From Bradyrhizobium sp. U87765 SZCCT0048 (GTDB lineage: Bacteria; Pseudomonadota; Alphaproteobacteria; Rhizobiales; Xanthobacteraceae), in contig NZ_JAFCMM010000007.1 of assembly GCF_018131225.1 (NCBI RefSeq), positions 62,001 through 126,000 on the forward strand: a stretch of DNA of 64,000 nt. Direction: 5' to 3'. Position numbers and translations under genes: made by a program. Within the stretch, counting starts at the first letter, position 1; each line of letters starts with the position of its first letter. Positions 29,025 through 37,612 of this stretch are shown here, one piece after another. The notes under the pieces were generated by a model, which worked only from the letters and a program-made list of their open reading frames with translations, did no database searches and was not told the DNA's origin.

Positions 29025-29771
29025 TTACCCACGGCCGACGAACGGCATCTTGGTCGCCATCACGGTCATGAACAGCACGTTGGCGTCGAGCGGCAGGCTG
29101 GCCATGTAGACCACGGCATTGGCCACCGCCTCGACGTCCATGCGCGGTTCGGGGATCTTGCGGCCATCGGGCTGCAGCACGCCATCGACCATGCGGGTGG
29201 TCATGTCGGTGGCGGCGTTGCCGATGTCGATCTGGCCGCAGGCGATGTCATAGGCGCGGCCGTCGAGCGAGGTCGACTTGGTGAGACCGGTGATGGCGTG
29301 CTTGGTCGCGGTGTAGGCGGCCGAGAACGGCCGCGGCGCATGCGCCGAGATCGAGCCGTTGTTGATGATGCGCCCGCCGCGCGGCGTCTGGTCCTTCATG
29401 ATGCGAAAGGCGTGCTGGGTGCAGAGGAACGGCGCGGTGAGGTTGGTGTCGACCACGGCCTTCCACTGCGCGACGCTGACATCCTCGAACGGCACGGCCG
29501 GCGCGCCGATGCCGGCGTTGTTGAACACCAGGTCGAGGCGACCGAAGCTGTCGGTGATTTTGGCGAACAGTGCGGCGATCGAGGCGGGATCGGCCATGTC
29601 GGCGGGCACGGGCAGGCTGTTGCCGACGCCTGCGCCGAGCTTGGCCGTCTCCTCCAGCTTGTCGGCGCGGCGGCCGGTCAGCACCACGGTGTAGCCGGCC
29701 TTCATCAGCGCGAGCGAGGTGGCGCGGCCGACGCCCGAGCCGGCGCCGGTGACGAGTGCGATCCTGGTCAT
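29025..29771 (-). CDS. Short-chain dehydrogenase/reductase
   Basis: A 248-aa classical SDR. The NAD(P)-binding motif TGAGSGVG is at about residues 8-15, NNAGIG near 88-93, a catalytic Ser in INNGSISAHAP and the YxxxK pair in AAYTATKHAI near 156-165. The substrate is unknown. Its start is only 4 bp after the Anbu stop, so it is translated from the Anbu transcript, an unusual attachment worth noting. The C terminus VLFMTVMATKMPFVGRG resembles SDRs annotated only as oxidoreductases. Confidence 0.88.
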   Translation of the reverse strand: MTRIALVTGAGSGVGRATSLALMKAGYTVVLTGRRADKLEETAKLGAGVGNSLPVPADMADPASIAALFAKITDSFGRLDLVFNNAGIGAPAVPFEDVSVAQWKAVVDTNLTAPFLCTQHAFRIMKDQTPRGGRIINNGSISAHAPRPFSAAYTATKHAITGLTKSTSLDGRAYDIACGQIDIGNAATDMTTRMVDGVLQPDGRKIPEPRMDVEAVANAVVYMASLPLDANVLFMTVMATKMPFVGRG

Positions 29772-29775
29772 GTCC

Positions 29776-30546
29776 TCATCCTGTCCTGGTTGGTGTTGAC
29801 GTCGTCGCGCCGCCATAGGGCGGGCGAGGGATGCTCTGATGGGCCGCACGCAGCGCAGCCGACCAGCGCGCCCGCAGGTCGTGGAAATAGGGCTCGCCGA
29901 TCTCGATGCGGTAGTTGAGTTCGGCGTCGCAGGCGTCGGGCCGCACGGCCAGGATATCGATGGGCATGCCGACGCCGAGATTGGAGCGCATGGTCGAGTC
30001 CATCGACACGAGGCCGACCTTGAGCGCGTCGTAGAGGTCGACGTCGTAGGCGATGGCGCGGTCGAGCACCGGCTTGCCGTACTTGTGCTCGCCGATCTGC
30101 AGATAGGGGGTGTCGGTGGTGCACTCGATGAAGTTGCCGGCCGAATAGACCATGAACAGGCGCATGCGTGCGCCTGCGATCTGGCCGCCGAACAGGAAGG
30201 AGACGTCGAAGGAGATGTCTTCCGCGCGCAGCGCCGAGCCTTCCATCTGGTGGACGTGGCGGATGGCACGGCCGATGCGCTGCGCCGCCTTGAACATGCT
30301 CGGCGCGTTCATCAGCGTCTCGACTTCGCCGGTGACCGGGTCCTCGATGCCCTCGGTCAGGGTGGACAGCACGGACTGGCTGATGGCGAGATTGCCGGCG
30401 CTGGCCACCGCCATGATGCGCTCGCCCGGATTGCTGAAGACATGCAGCTTGCGGAAGGTCGAGATGTTGTCGAGACCGGCATTGGTGCGCGTGTCCGCGA
30501 TCATCACAAGACCGTCACGCACGAGAATTCCACAACAGTACGTCAT
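29776..30546 (-). CDS. Anbu proteasome-type protease (ancestral beta subunit)
   Basis: A 256-aa Ntn-hydrolase-fold protein of the Anbu family, related to HslV and proteasome beta subunits; homologues assemble into open helical rings. It starts MTYCCGILVRDGLVMIADTR; the Thr after Met would be the N-terminal nucleophile once Met is removed, and SADTRTN-type and MAVASAGNLAISQSVL blocks support the fold. MYSAGN and VSMDSTMRSNLGVGMPIDIL are typical of the C-terminal half. ATG at 30546 is chosen because it places Thr at position 2; a GTG one codon earlier would not. It is last in the gene set ATP-grasp, alpha-E, transglutaminase-like, Anbu, the known Anbu neighbourhood. Substrate unknown. Confidence 0.9.
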   Translation of the reverse strand: MTYCCGILVRDGLVMIADTRTNAGLDNISTFRKLHVFSNPGERIMAVASAGNLAISQSVLSTLTEGIEDPVTGEVETLMNAPSMFKAAQRIGRAIRHVHQMEGSALRAEDISFDVSFLFGGQIAGARMRLFMVYSAGNFIECTTDTPYLQIGEHKYGKPVLDRAIAYDVDLYDALKVGLVSMDSTMRSNLGVGMPIDILAVRPDACDAELNYRIEIGEPYFHDLRARWSAALRAAHQSIPRPPYGGATTSTPTRTG

Positions 30547-30641
30547 CACCCGATCCCCAGCAGCAACTTGCGAGCCGGAGTTTTACGCGCTGCGTGGGCG
30601 TGCGGCAACCTCGCCGCGGCAACCCACACTCAGGGATGGCG

Positions 30642-31478
30642 TCAGGACTGGCTTTGCGACTGGCTCTGGCGTCCGGCCTGGTTGACGCGGACGGCGACGG
30701 CGAGCTGCTCGGCGCCGCCGCCATAGCGGGTTCCGCGCACGGGTGCCGCGCCGAGATAGTCGAGGCCGACGGCGACGCGGACATGGGCGTCGGTGGTGGA
30801 GATGCCGTTGGCGGCATCGAAGCCGACCCAGCCGAGCCGCGGCACGTAGGCCTCCGCCCAGGCGTGGCCGGCATCCTGCTGCACGACGCCGTCCGAGCGC
30901 AGGAAGTGCCCGGAGACGAAACGCGCCGGCACACCGCCGGCGCGGGCGCAGGCGATGAAGATGTGGGCGTAGTCCTGGCAGACGCCGCGCCGCAGCGTGA
31001 AGGCATCGGCGGCCGAGGTGCCGGCATGGGTCGGATCGACGTCGAACGTCATGTGGTCGTGGATCTGCGCCAGCAGCGCATGCAGGAAGCCGAGGACGTC
31101 GTCGTCGCGCACCGGCAGCAGGTCGTCGGTCATCTCGCGCATCGTGGCGTCGACCTCGGTGAGGTCCGTCGGGCGCAGGAACAGGCCCGGCGGGAATCGC
31201 TCGTCGGTGCCGCGCAGCACGCCGCTGGTATCCTGGGTCTCGACCAGGCCGTCGACATTGATGGTTAGTTCGCCGATCGGGCCGTGGGTCAGCACATGGG
31301 TGATGTTGCCGAACGCGTCATGATGCATCTGCATCCGCGTGTCGGTGGAGGCGAACACCTGCCAGTTGACCACGTACTGGCCATCATGGCTGCGCGGGGT
31401 CATCCGGATGAGCTGGATGACGCTGCTCGCCGGCGGCTCGTAGCGATAGGTGGTCGAGTGGGCAATTCGCAGGCGCAT
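30642..31478 (-). CDS. Transglutaminase-like cysteine protease of the Anbu cluster
   Basis: A 278-aa protein with an N-terminal beta domain (about 1-85, HSTTYRYEPPASSVIQLI) and a transglutaminase-like papain-fold domain. The triad is Cys167 (RRGVCQDYAH), His205 (DAGHAWAEAYV) and Asp221 (GFDAANG). No signal peptide is seen, so it is cytoplasmic. It lies 95 bp before Anbu and 81 bp after the alpha-E gene. In published analyses such enzymes were proposed to make or break peptide tags together with the ATP-grasp protein; that role is not proven. The tail QSQSQSQS is a short dipeptide run. Confidence 0.9.
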   Translation of the reverse strand: MRLRIAHSTTYRYEPPASSVIQLIRMTPRSHDGQYVVNWQVFASTDTRMQMHHDAFGNITHVLTHGPIGELTINVDGLVETQDTSGVLRGTDERFPPGLFLRPTDLTEVDATMREMTDDLLPVRDDDVLGFLHALLAQIHDHMTFDVDPTHAGTSAADAFTLRRGVCQDYAHIFIACARAGGVPARFVSGHFLRSDGVVQQDAGHAWAEAYVPRLGWVGFDAANGISTTDAHVRVAVGLDYLGAAPVRGTRYGGGAEQLAVAVRVNQAGRQSQSQSQS

Positions 31479-31559
31479 GACGGACGGACCGCTTTCTCTC
31501 GGATGCCGGTTCTGGCAGGCGCGGCGCCTTGCGAGCGACGGCGTGGCCAGGGCACGACA

Positions 31560-32504
31560 CTATAGCAGATATTGCTTGCCGATGATGTCGCCGAGGCGAT
31601 TGTTGTCGGTGATGAATTCCTGAATGAATTCGTGCAGGCCGAGCTGGAAAATGTTGTCGATGTCGGCATTCTCCAGGCGGTTGCGGATGCCGCGGGCGTG
31701 GCGCTGCGCCGGTCCCTGGCGGCTGTAGGCGACGCCGATCTGGTCGAGGTTGCGCACGAGGTTGCCGTAGCAGCTCGACAGCGAGCGCGGCAGCGTGTCG
31801 TTGAGGATCAGCAGGTCCGCGATCAGCCAGGGCTTGATGGTCTCGCGATAGACCCAGTGGTAGGCGGTGACCGCCGAGACCGAGCGCAGGATCGAGGTCC
31901 ACTGGAAGTAGTCGAGCGGGCCGCCGACATGCTCCTTTTCCGGGAGCAGCATGTGGTACTTGACGTCGAGGATGCGCGCGGTGTTGTCGGCGCGCTCCAG
32001 GTGCAGGCCGAGCCGCGAGAACCAGTAGGCGTCGTTGCGCAACATGGTGCGGTAGGCCGAGCCGTCGAAGCGCAGCGACGTCTCCTGGACGAAGCGCAGG
32101 AAGCGGGCGAGATCCTCGCGCGAGCGCACGCCCCCCTGCCAGGTCTGCTGCAGTTCGATCCAGGCGCTGTTGATGGTGTCCCACATCTCGCCGGTCAGCG
32201 CGGTGCGCACCGAGCGCGAGTTGAGCCGCGCCGCCTCGATGCAGTTGCGGATCGAGGAGGGATTGTCGGCGGAGAAGGCGAGATAGTCGACGACGCTGCG
32301 CTCGTCCGCTTCCTCGTGCTGTTCGTAGAAGCTGTCGCCGACGCCGGCGGTCAGCAGCGCCGATTCCCATTCGTTGGTCTTGCCGACATAGGCGGCGGGC
32401 AGCGAAGTGGCGCGCAGTGTTGCCTCGATGGTGCGGGCGAGGTATTCGGCGCGCTCGACGTAGCGGGCCAGCCAGAACAGGTTTTCAGCGGTGCGCGACA
32501 GCAT
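31560..32504 (-). CDS. Alpha-E domain protein of the Anbu cluster
   Basis: A 314-aa helical protein of the alpha-E family. Recognisable parts are the start MLSRTAENLFWLARYVERAE, LAFSADNPSSIRNCIEAARL, FSRLGLHLERADNTARILDV and the C-terminal HEFIQEFITDNNRLGDIIG. Alpha-E proteins nearly always sit beside circularly permuted ATP-grasp and transglutaminase-like genes, exactly as here. Biochemical role unknown; it probably forms a complex with the ATP-grasp enzyme, whose gene ends 122 bp upstream. Confidence 0.9.
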   Translation of the reverse strand: MLSRTAENLFWLARYVERAEYLARTIEATLRATSLPAAYVGKTNEWESALLTAGVGDSFYEQHEEADERSVVDYLAFSADNPSSIRNCIEAARLNSRSVRTALTGEMWDTINSAWIELQQTWQGGVRSREDLARFLRFVQETSLRFDGSAYRTMLRNDAYWFSRLGLHLERADNTARILDVKYHMLLPEKEHVGGPLDYFQWTSILRSVSAVTAYHWVYRETIKPWLIADLLILNDTLPRSLSSCYGNLVRNLDQIGVAYSRQGPAQRHARGIRNRLENADIDNIFQLGLHEFIQEFITDNNRLGDIIGKQYLL

Positions 32505-32626
32505 GGGTCAGGTTTGCTCGTGCCGTGACAGGAAACGGGGCGGGGCGGGCGGATCGGGCGTCAGGGGATGATGGGGCGGCGTTCTCCTCAAGCATCGCGG
32601 CCGCCGGCCGCGGGCTGTCGTTGCGA

Positions 32627-34045
32627 TCACTCGTCGAGAATCCAGGTGTCCTTGGTGCCGCCGCCCTGGCTGGAGTTGACGACCAGCGAGCCCTCCTTGA
32701 GGGCGACGCGGGTCAGTCCGCCGGGCACGACGGTGACGTGGTCGCGGCCGGTCAGCACGAACGGGCGGAGGTCGACATGGCGCGGCGCGAGGCCCGACTG
32801 GGTCGCCGTCGGACAGGTCGACAGCGCCAGCGTCGGCTGGGCGATGAAGCCTTCGGGCGACTGCACCAGCTTGGCGCGGAAGGCCGAGATCTGCTCCTTC
32901 GTCGCCGCCGGGCCGATCAGCATGCCGTAGCCGCCGGAGCCGTGCACCTCCTTGACCACGAGGTCCTCGAGGCGGTCGAGGACATAGGCGAGGTCGTCCT
33001 TCTCGCGACAGCGCCAGGTCGGCACGTTCTTCAGGATCGGCTCCTCGCCGAGATAGAAGCGCACGATCTCCGGCATGTAGCTGTACACCGCCTTGTCGTC
33101 GGAGATGCCGGTGCCGACCGCGTTGGCCAGCGTCACCGTGCCGGCCTTGTAGGCCGACATCAGGCCGGGCACGCCGAGCACGGAATCCGGGCGGAAGGTC
33201 AGGGGATCGATGAAGTCGTCGTCGAGCCGGCGATAGATGACGTCGACCCGTTTGAGGCCCTCGGTGGTGCGCATGAACACCTCGTCGTTCTTGACGATGA
33301 GGTCGCGGCCCTCGACCAGCTCGACGCCGAGCTTGTCGGCGAGGAACGAGTGCTCGTAATAGGCCGAATTGTAGACGCCGGGGGTGAGCAGGGCGACGGT
33401 CGGCTCCGCCGCGGCGGTCTGCGGCGCGACCGAGCGCAATGCGGCGAGGAGTTCGTCCGGATAGTTCTCCACCGGAGCGACGCGGTGCCGGGCGAACAGG
33501 TCCGGGAACAGCCGCATCATGATTTCGCGGTTCTCCAGCATGTAGGACACGCCGGAGGGGGTGCGCGCATTGTCTTCCAGCACGTAGAAGTCGTCGGGAC
33601 CGTCGCGGACGATGTCGATGCCGGCGATGTGGACATAGACGTCGTGCGGCACGTCCTGGCCGTTCATTTCGGGCCGGAACACCGGGTTCTGGAAGATCAG
33701 GTCGTCCGGGATCAGCCCGGCGCGCAGGATGTCGCGGCCATGATAGATGTCCCGCAGGAACATGTTGATGGCCTTGACCCGCTGCTTGAGGCCGCGCTCC
33801 AGCAGGGTCCACTCCTTGCCGGAGAGGATGCGGGGCACGACGTCGAACGGGATCAGCCGTTCCTGGGCGTCGGCATGGCCGTATACGGCGAAGGTGATGC
33901 CGATCCGGCGGAACAGCAGCTCGGCTTCCTGGCGGCGATATTCGAGGGCGTCGGGCGGCATCTCCTTCAGCCAGTGGGAGAGGGCCTGGTAGGCGGGCCT
34001 GAGCGAGCCGTCCGGCCCGTTCATCTCGTCGAATGCAACTGCCAT
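32627..34045 (-). CDS. Circularly permuted ATP-grasp protein of the Anbu cluster
   Basis: A 472-aa enzyme of the circularly permuted ATP-grasp type 2 family, predicted to form amide bonds using ATP (a peptide ligase). Typical segments are DIYHGRDILRAGLIPDDLIF, FYVLEDNARTPSGVSYMLEN near residues 152-171, ANAVGTGISDDKAVYSYMPE near 312-331 and VVKEVHGSGGYGMLIGP near 366-382. The end NSSQGGGTKDTWILDE is the family C terminus. ATG 34045 gives the family start MAVAFDEMNG; upstream codons in frame are leader. First gene of the Anbu cluster and divergent from the CinA-like gene. Confidence 0.9.
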   Translation of the reverse strand: MAVAFDEMNGPDGSLRPAYQALSHWLKEMPPDALEYRRQEAELLFRRIGITFAVYGHADAQERLIPFDVVPRILSGKEWTLLERGLKQRVKAINMFLRDIYHGRDILRAGLIPDDLIFQNPVFRPEMNGQDVPHDVYVHIAGIDIVRDGPDDFYVLEDNARTPSGVSYMLENREIMMRLFPDLFARHRVAPVENYPDELLAALRSVAPQTAAAEPTVALLTPGVYNSAYYEHSFLADKLGVELVEGRDLIVKNDEVFMRTTEGLKRVDVIYRRLDDDFIDPLTFRPDSVLGVPGLMSAYKAGTVTLANAVGTGISDDKAVYSYMPEIVRFYLGEEPILKNVPTWRCREKDDLAYVLDRLEDLVVKEVHGSGGYGMLIGPAATKEQISAFRAKLVQSPEGFIAQPTLALSTCPTATQSGLAPRHVDLRPFVLTGRDHVTVVPGGLTRVALKEGSLVVNSSQGGGTKDTWILDE

Positions 34046-34269
34046 GAAGCTTGACCGTCCCTTCGCGCTCTGTCCCGAGAATGCATGACAAGAATGGAGG
34101 GTAGCAAGGGGCGGGCCAGCGCGATATGCACTGCGAAACGGCAATTCGTCGGGAATCGCGGAATGCGCTGCCGCAAAAAGAGGCGGGGAAATGCTCACCG
34201 GCCGGGCAGGGACCGCTAGCCTGCACCGCCGGGATGGGCAAGATTCGGACGACTTGAGGAGTACGTTGC

Positions 34270-35007
34270 ATGAGCGAGATCGTCACCGCCGGGATTCTGG
34301 TGATCGGGGACGAGATTCTGTCCGGCCGGACCAAGGACAAGAACATCGGCTACATCGCCGAGTACCTGACCAATATCGGCATCGACCTGAAGGAAGTCCG
34401 GGTGGTGGCCGACGACGAGGGCGCCATCATCGAGGCGCTGAACGCGCTGAGGTCGCGCTACACCTACGTCTTCACCACCGGCGGCATTGGCCCGACCCAT
34501 GATGACATCACCGCCGACAGCGTCGCCAAGGCGTTCGGGGTCGGCATCGATCTTCACCCCGAGGTGGTGGCCCGGTTCCGCCAGCGTTTCTCGGAAGCCG
34601 AGCTCAACGAGGCGCGGCTGCGCATGGCGCGCATCCCCGACGGCGCCGAGTTGATCCAGAGCGCCACCATCCTGGCGCCGGGCTTCAAGCTCGACAATGT
34701 CATCGTGATGGCCGGGGTGCCCTCGATCATGCAGGCGATGATGGACATCGTCGCGCCCAAGCTGAAGTCCGGGGTGCGGATGCTGTCGGATTCGGTGCGC
34801 GCCAATGCCCGCGAGGGCGACATCGGCAGCCCGCTGCGCGCGATCGCCGCCGCCCATCCGGACACCAGCATCGGCAGCTACCCCTTCCTCGACGAGAACA
34901 GCAAGCCCAACACCAACATCGTGGTGCGCTCGCGCGACGCCGACAAGCTGAAGGCGGCGATGGCTGCGGTTCAGGAGATGCTGGCAGGGCTCAACCTGAC
35001 GCGCTAA
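34270..35007 (+). CDS. CinA N-terminal (MoaB/MogA-like) domain protein
   Basis: A 245-aa protein with the molybdopterin-binding-like fold of the CinA N-terminal domain (COF family). The glycine-rich motif VFTTGGIGPTHDDITADSVA at about residues 67-86 is diagnostic, with GDEILSGRTKDKNIGYIAEY near 13-32 and MAGVPSIMQAMMD near 157. The C-terminal nicotinamide-nucleotide amidase domain of full CinA is absent, so it is a stand-alone form with unknown substrate. ADP-ribose pyrophosphatase activity has been reported for this domain in other CinA proteins. It precedes gpt by 28 bp and may be co-transcribed. Confidence 0.88.
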   Translation: MSEIVTAGILVIGDEILSGRTKDKNIGYIAEYLTNIGIDLKEVRVVADDEGAIIEALNALRSRYTYVFTTGGIGPTHDDITADSVAKAFGVGIDLHPEVVARFRQRFSEAELNEARLRMARIPDGAELIQSATILAPGFKLDNVIVMAGVPSIMQAMMDIVAPKLKSGVRMLSDSVRANAREGDIGSPLRAIAAAHPDTSIGSYPFLDENSKPNTNIVVRSRDADKLKAAMAAVQEMLAGLNLTR

Positions 35008-35035
35008 AGAGCCGGTTACGCTAAAGAGTAGAGAC

Positions 35036-35554
35036 ATGACCCCGATCAACGAGAATACCCCTCGCCCGGAGAAAATGTTCCCGGTGTCGTGGGACCAGTT
35101 TCACCGTGACTCGCGCGCGCTGGCCTGGCGGCTGAACAGCGCCGGCCCGTTCGAGGCGATTGTCGCCGTGACCCGCGGCGGCCTCGTCGCTGCCGCCATC
35201 GTCGCGCGCGAGCTCGGGGTGCGGGTGGTCGATACGGTCGGGGTGGCCAGCTACAATCACCAGTCCCAGGGCGAGATCCGCATCCTCAAGAATGTCTCCG
35301 GCGAGGTCCTCAATGTCGGCGGCGGGGGCGGCAAGGGCATCCTGATCGTCGACGACCTCGTCGACACCGGCAAGACCGCGCGCGTGGTGCGCGATCTGAT
35401 GCCGCAGGCCCATTTTGCCACCGTCTACGCCAAGCCGATGGGGCGCCCGCTGGTCGACAGCTTCATCACCGAGGTGTCGCAGGACACCTGGATCTTCTTC
35501 CCCTGGGACACGGGCCTGTCCTTCCAGCCCCCGATCCGCGACGGCGGGGCGTAG
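35036..35554 (+). CDS. gpt: Xanthine phosphoribosyltransferase
   Basis: A 172-aa purine-salvage enzyme converting xanthine (and guanine) with PRPP to the nucleotide. The PRPP-binding motif ILIVDDLVDTGKTA is at about residues 102-115. FEAIVAVTRGGLVAAAIVAR near 39-58 holds the pyrophosphate loop, and the end WIFFPWDTGLSFQPPI is typical of Gpt, where the Trp stacks on the base. The length is slightly more than E. coli Gpt (152 aa). It follows the CinA-like gene by 28 bp. Confidence 0.88.
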   Translation: MTPINENTPRPEKMFPVSWDQFHRDSRALAWRLNSAGPFEAIVAVTRGGLVAAAIVARELGVRVVDTVGVASYNHQSQGEIRILKNVSGEVLNVGGGGGKGILIVDDLVDTGKTARVVRDLMPQAHFATVYAKPMGRPLVDSFITEVSQDTWIFFPWDTGLSFQPPIRDGGA

Positions 35555-35724
35555 CGTCTGCGCTGACGCATTCGTCTCGTCGCAGCGGCTGCTGGAGCCA
35601 TGACATGGTTTGGCAGATGCGGCTCCGGGCCATTGTTGCTCCGCAAAACGGGGCTCCGGAAAACGGGTGGAGCGGCGGCCGGATCTGCGCCTGGTGTGGA
35701 AGGTCGTTTGCGAGACCATGAGCC

Positions 35725-36351
35725 ATGCCGCTGCAGAACCGCGTCACCCCGCTCGGCGACATCGTCGCCACGCCGCATCGCGGCCTGTTCGTCGGCAATC
35801 GCGGCAGCATCCATGATCCGGCGACGCGCACCCTGCGCGGGCGGCGCTGGACGACGCCGGCCTGGATCGTCTGCGTCTGCGAATTCCGCGGTCGCCGCCG
35901 CGCGGTGATGGCAACGCCCGGCTGGACCGAGCTGTTCTTTCTGGACGAGGCGACGGCGTTCGCCGCCGGCCATCGCCCCTGCTTCTTCTGCCGCCGCGCG
36001 GACGCGACCGCCTTTCGCGCCGCCTGGGCGGCCGGCATGGCCGCCGTGCCGCGGGCGCCCGAGATGGATGCGGTGCTCCATGCCGAACGGATCGACGGCC
36101 GCAAGCGGCGGCTGCATCCGTTGCCGGGGCCGGTCGCGTCTCTGCCTGACGGCACCATGGTGCAGGCCGGCGGCGACAGTTTTCTGATCGCCGGTGGCCG
36201 GCCGCTGCGCTGGTCGTTCGCCGGCTACAGTCCGGTCGATGCCGTGTCCGACGGCGCGCAACTGCTGACGCCGCCGTCCACCGTGCGGGCCCTCGCCGCG
36301 GGCTACAGGGCGGTGCTGCATCCCAGCGCGAAGGCTCTCTCCTCATCCTGA
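35725..36351 (+). CDS. Conserved protein of unknown function with CxxC motif
   Basis: A 208-aa protein that resembles an uncharacterised alphaproteobacterial family. Visible features are RGLFVGNRGSIHDPATRTLR near residues 19-38, WTTPAWIVCVCEFRGRRRAV, GWTELFFLDEATAFAAGHRP and then CFFCRRADATAF, whose Cys pair with the preceding His could bind a metal. No membrane segment or signal peptide. The stop codon and the last five codons lie inside a palindromic repeat (36341-36385), so the C terminus SALSSS-like tail was probably acquired from the repeat. Function not assigned. Confidence 0.7.
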   Translation: MPLQNRVTPLGDIVATPHRGLFVGNRGSIHDPATRTLRGRRWTTPAWIVCVCEFRGRRRAVMATPGWTELFFLDEATAFAAGHRPCFFCRRADATAFRAAWAAGMAAVPRAPEMDAVLHAERIDGRKRRLHPLPGPVASLPDGTMVQAGGDSFLIAGGRPLRWSFAGYSPVDAVSDGAQLLTPPSTVRALAAGYRAVLHPSAKALSSS

Positions 36352-36385
36352 GGAGCGGGCGAAGCCCGCGTCTCGAAGGATGAGG
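36341..36385. repeat. Palindromic repeat (CCTCATCCT/AGGATGAGG type)
   Basis: An inverted repeat with 9-bp arms CCTCATCCT and AGGATGAGG around an inner GCGGGC-GAA-GCCCGC hairpin. Read on the minus strand it matches the next element (36421-36463) in outline: CCTCAT, TTCGAGACG, hairpin, CTCCTCA, ATGAGG. It overlaps the end of the preceding gene. Confidence 0.8.
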
Positions 36386-36420
36386 CCGCCGGCGTCGCGT
36401 CTGCGTCGGCGGTGCCCCGG

Positions 36421-36463
36421 CCTCATGGTTCGAGACGGCGCTTTGCGCCTCCTCACCATGAGG
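36421..36463. repeat. Palindromic repeat (CCTCATGGT/ACCATGAGG type)
   Basis: Arms CCTCATGGT and ACCATGAGG surround TTCGAGACG and the hairpin GGCGCTTTGCGCC. It belongs to the same family as the element 35 bp to its left, in the opposite orientation; together they make a two-unit palindromic cluster like those found between Bradyrhizobium genes. Confidence 0.8.
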
Positions 36464-36490
36464 GAAAAATCCGGCGCGAGCGTCAGCCCT

Positions 36491-36520
36491 GTAGCCCGGA
36501 TGAGCGAAGCGATATCCGGG
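36491..36520. repeat. Short REP-like element
   Basis: The motif TAGCCCGGATGAGCGAAGCG followed by ATATCCGGG is a REP-like sequence common in rhizobial and burkholderial genomes; CCCGGAT and ATCCGGG form its arms. It lies between the repeat cluster and the DUF3829 gene end. Confidence 0.6.
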
Positions 36521-36595
36521 GCCGGATCGGCGTTCGATCACGGGTGTCGCTGCCTCGCTCGGGCGACGCGCTGACGGTACGTGCTGAAGGCGGCG

Positions 36596-37519
36596 CTACC
36601 TGAACGCGTTCGACAGGGTCACCATCGTGTTGTAGCGGGTGATGACGCCGTTGGTGTCCATCGAGAAGGTCATGCCGTCGGCGCGCCCCTTGGCGATGTT
36701 GTCACGCATCTCGCGCAGCTTGCCGAGGATGTCGCGGGGATAGGAATCGATCGCGGTCGATTTGCCGGATTCGCGCACCGCGTTGTCGAAGTCGCGCACC
36801 GCGTCGCCATAGGCGCTGAGTGCGGCATCGAACGGCTTGAGGTCGGCGCCGCGCCTGGGGCTCGACGGCATCAGGTCGACGGCCTTCTTCGCCAGCATCA
36901 TGGTGTTGCGCACATGCCAGCGCACGCTCTTGCCTTCCGCCGTCTCGATCCTGGCGAGCTGCTGGCGGTCGATCAGGTCCTTGAACTGATCCTGCAGGGC
37001 GTCGGTCGCGGCGCGCGCCTCGAGGAAGGCGGTTGCCGCCGGCACGAGGCGGGCATGCAGCGCCCTGCCGCCGGCCATGCCGTCGGAGAGATAGTCCTTG
37101 CGGTCGTAATAGGCCTCGGCCTCGTTGAGAATCGGGATCAGCGCCTCGAAGCTGTCGGCGAGGCGCTTGGTGGCGCCGTCGAGGGCGGGGATCGCCGGCT
37201 CGTCGGCGGCGCTGGTGCGCGCCCGGGCGATGGCATCCCGGGCGGAGGAGCCCACGGAATAGAGCCCGTAGATGATGCGCTCCTTGCCGGTCGGGCCGCG
37301 CTGGACATCGACCCAGCTGAGATAGCGCGCCCACGACTCCTTGCCACGCAGCGAAGCATTGAGCAGGCCGACCACGCCGTTGGACTTCGCGACATAGCGG
37401 TCGAGATCCTTGGCGGCGATGTCGCGCACCCCGAGGTCGGGGGCGGCCTGCGGCTGTTGCGCCAGCGCGGCGCCCGGCAGGATCAGGGTGGCGGCGAGCA
37501 GGAGAGCGGAGAATTTCAC
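36596..37519 (-). CDS. Secreted DUF3829-like protein
   Basis: A 307-aa protein with a signal peptide (MKFSALLLAATLILPGAALA, cut near AQQ). The mature part is helical and resembles the DUF3829/YiiG family: FLEARAATDALQDQFKDLID, HVRNTMMLAKKAVDLM, and the Tyr/Asn-rich C-terminal ITRYNTMVTLSNAFR. Lacks a lipobox Cys, so periplasmic rather than lipid-anchored. Function unknown. It stands alone between a repeat cluster and the MetE-like gene, 93 bp apart. Confidence 0.7.
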   Translation of the reverse strand: MKFSALLLAATLILPGAALAQQPQAAPDLGVRDIAAKDLDRYVAKSNGVVGLLNASLRGKESWARYLSWVDVQRGPTGKERIIYGLYSVGSSARDAIARARTSAADEPAIPALDGATKRLADSFEALIPILNEAEAYYDRKDYLSDGMAGGRALHARLVPAATAFLEARAATDALQDQFKDLIDRQQLARIETAEGKSVRWHVRNTMMLAKKAVDLMPSSPRRGADLKPFDAALSAYGDAVRDFDNAVRESGKSTAIDSYPRDILGKLREMRDNIAKGRADGMTFSMDTNGVITRYNTMVTLSNAFR

Positions 37520-37612
37520 GGCAGGCCTCGCGGATCGGCGCGGCGGTGCGTGATGCGTCGCCGCCGTCTGCGCCGTTCGTCGCGGCCGGCGGCGGACCGG
37601 TTCAAACCGGCA

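Noticed and set aside
36341..36520. Transposon
   Set aside because: Only palindromic repeats are present; there is no transposase, target duplication or paired terminal repeats.
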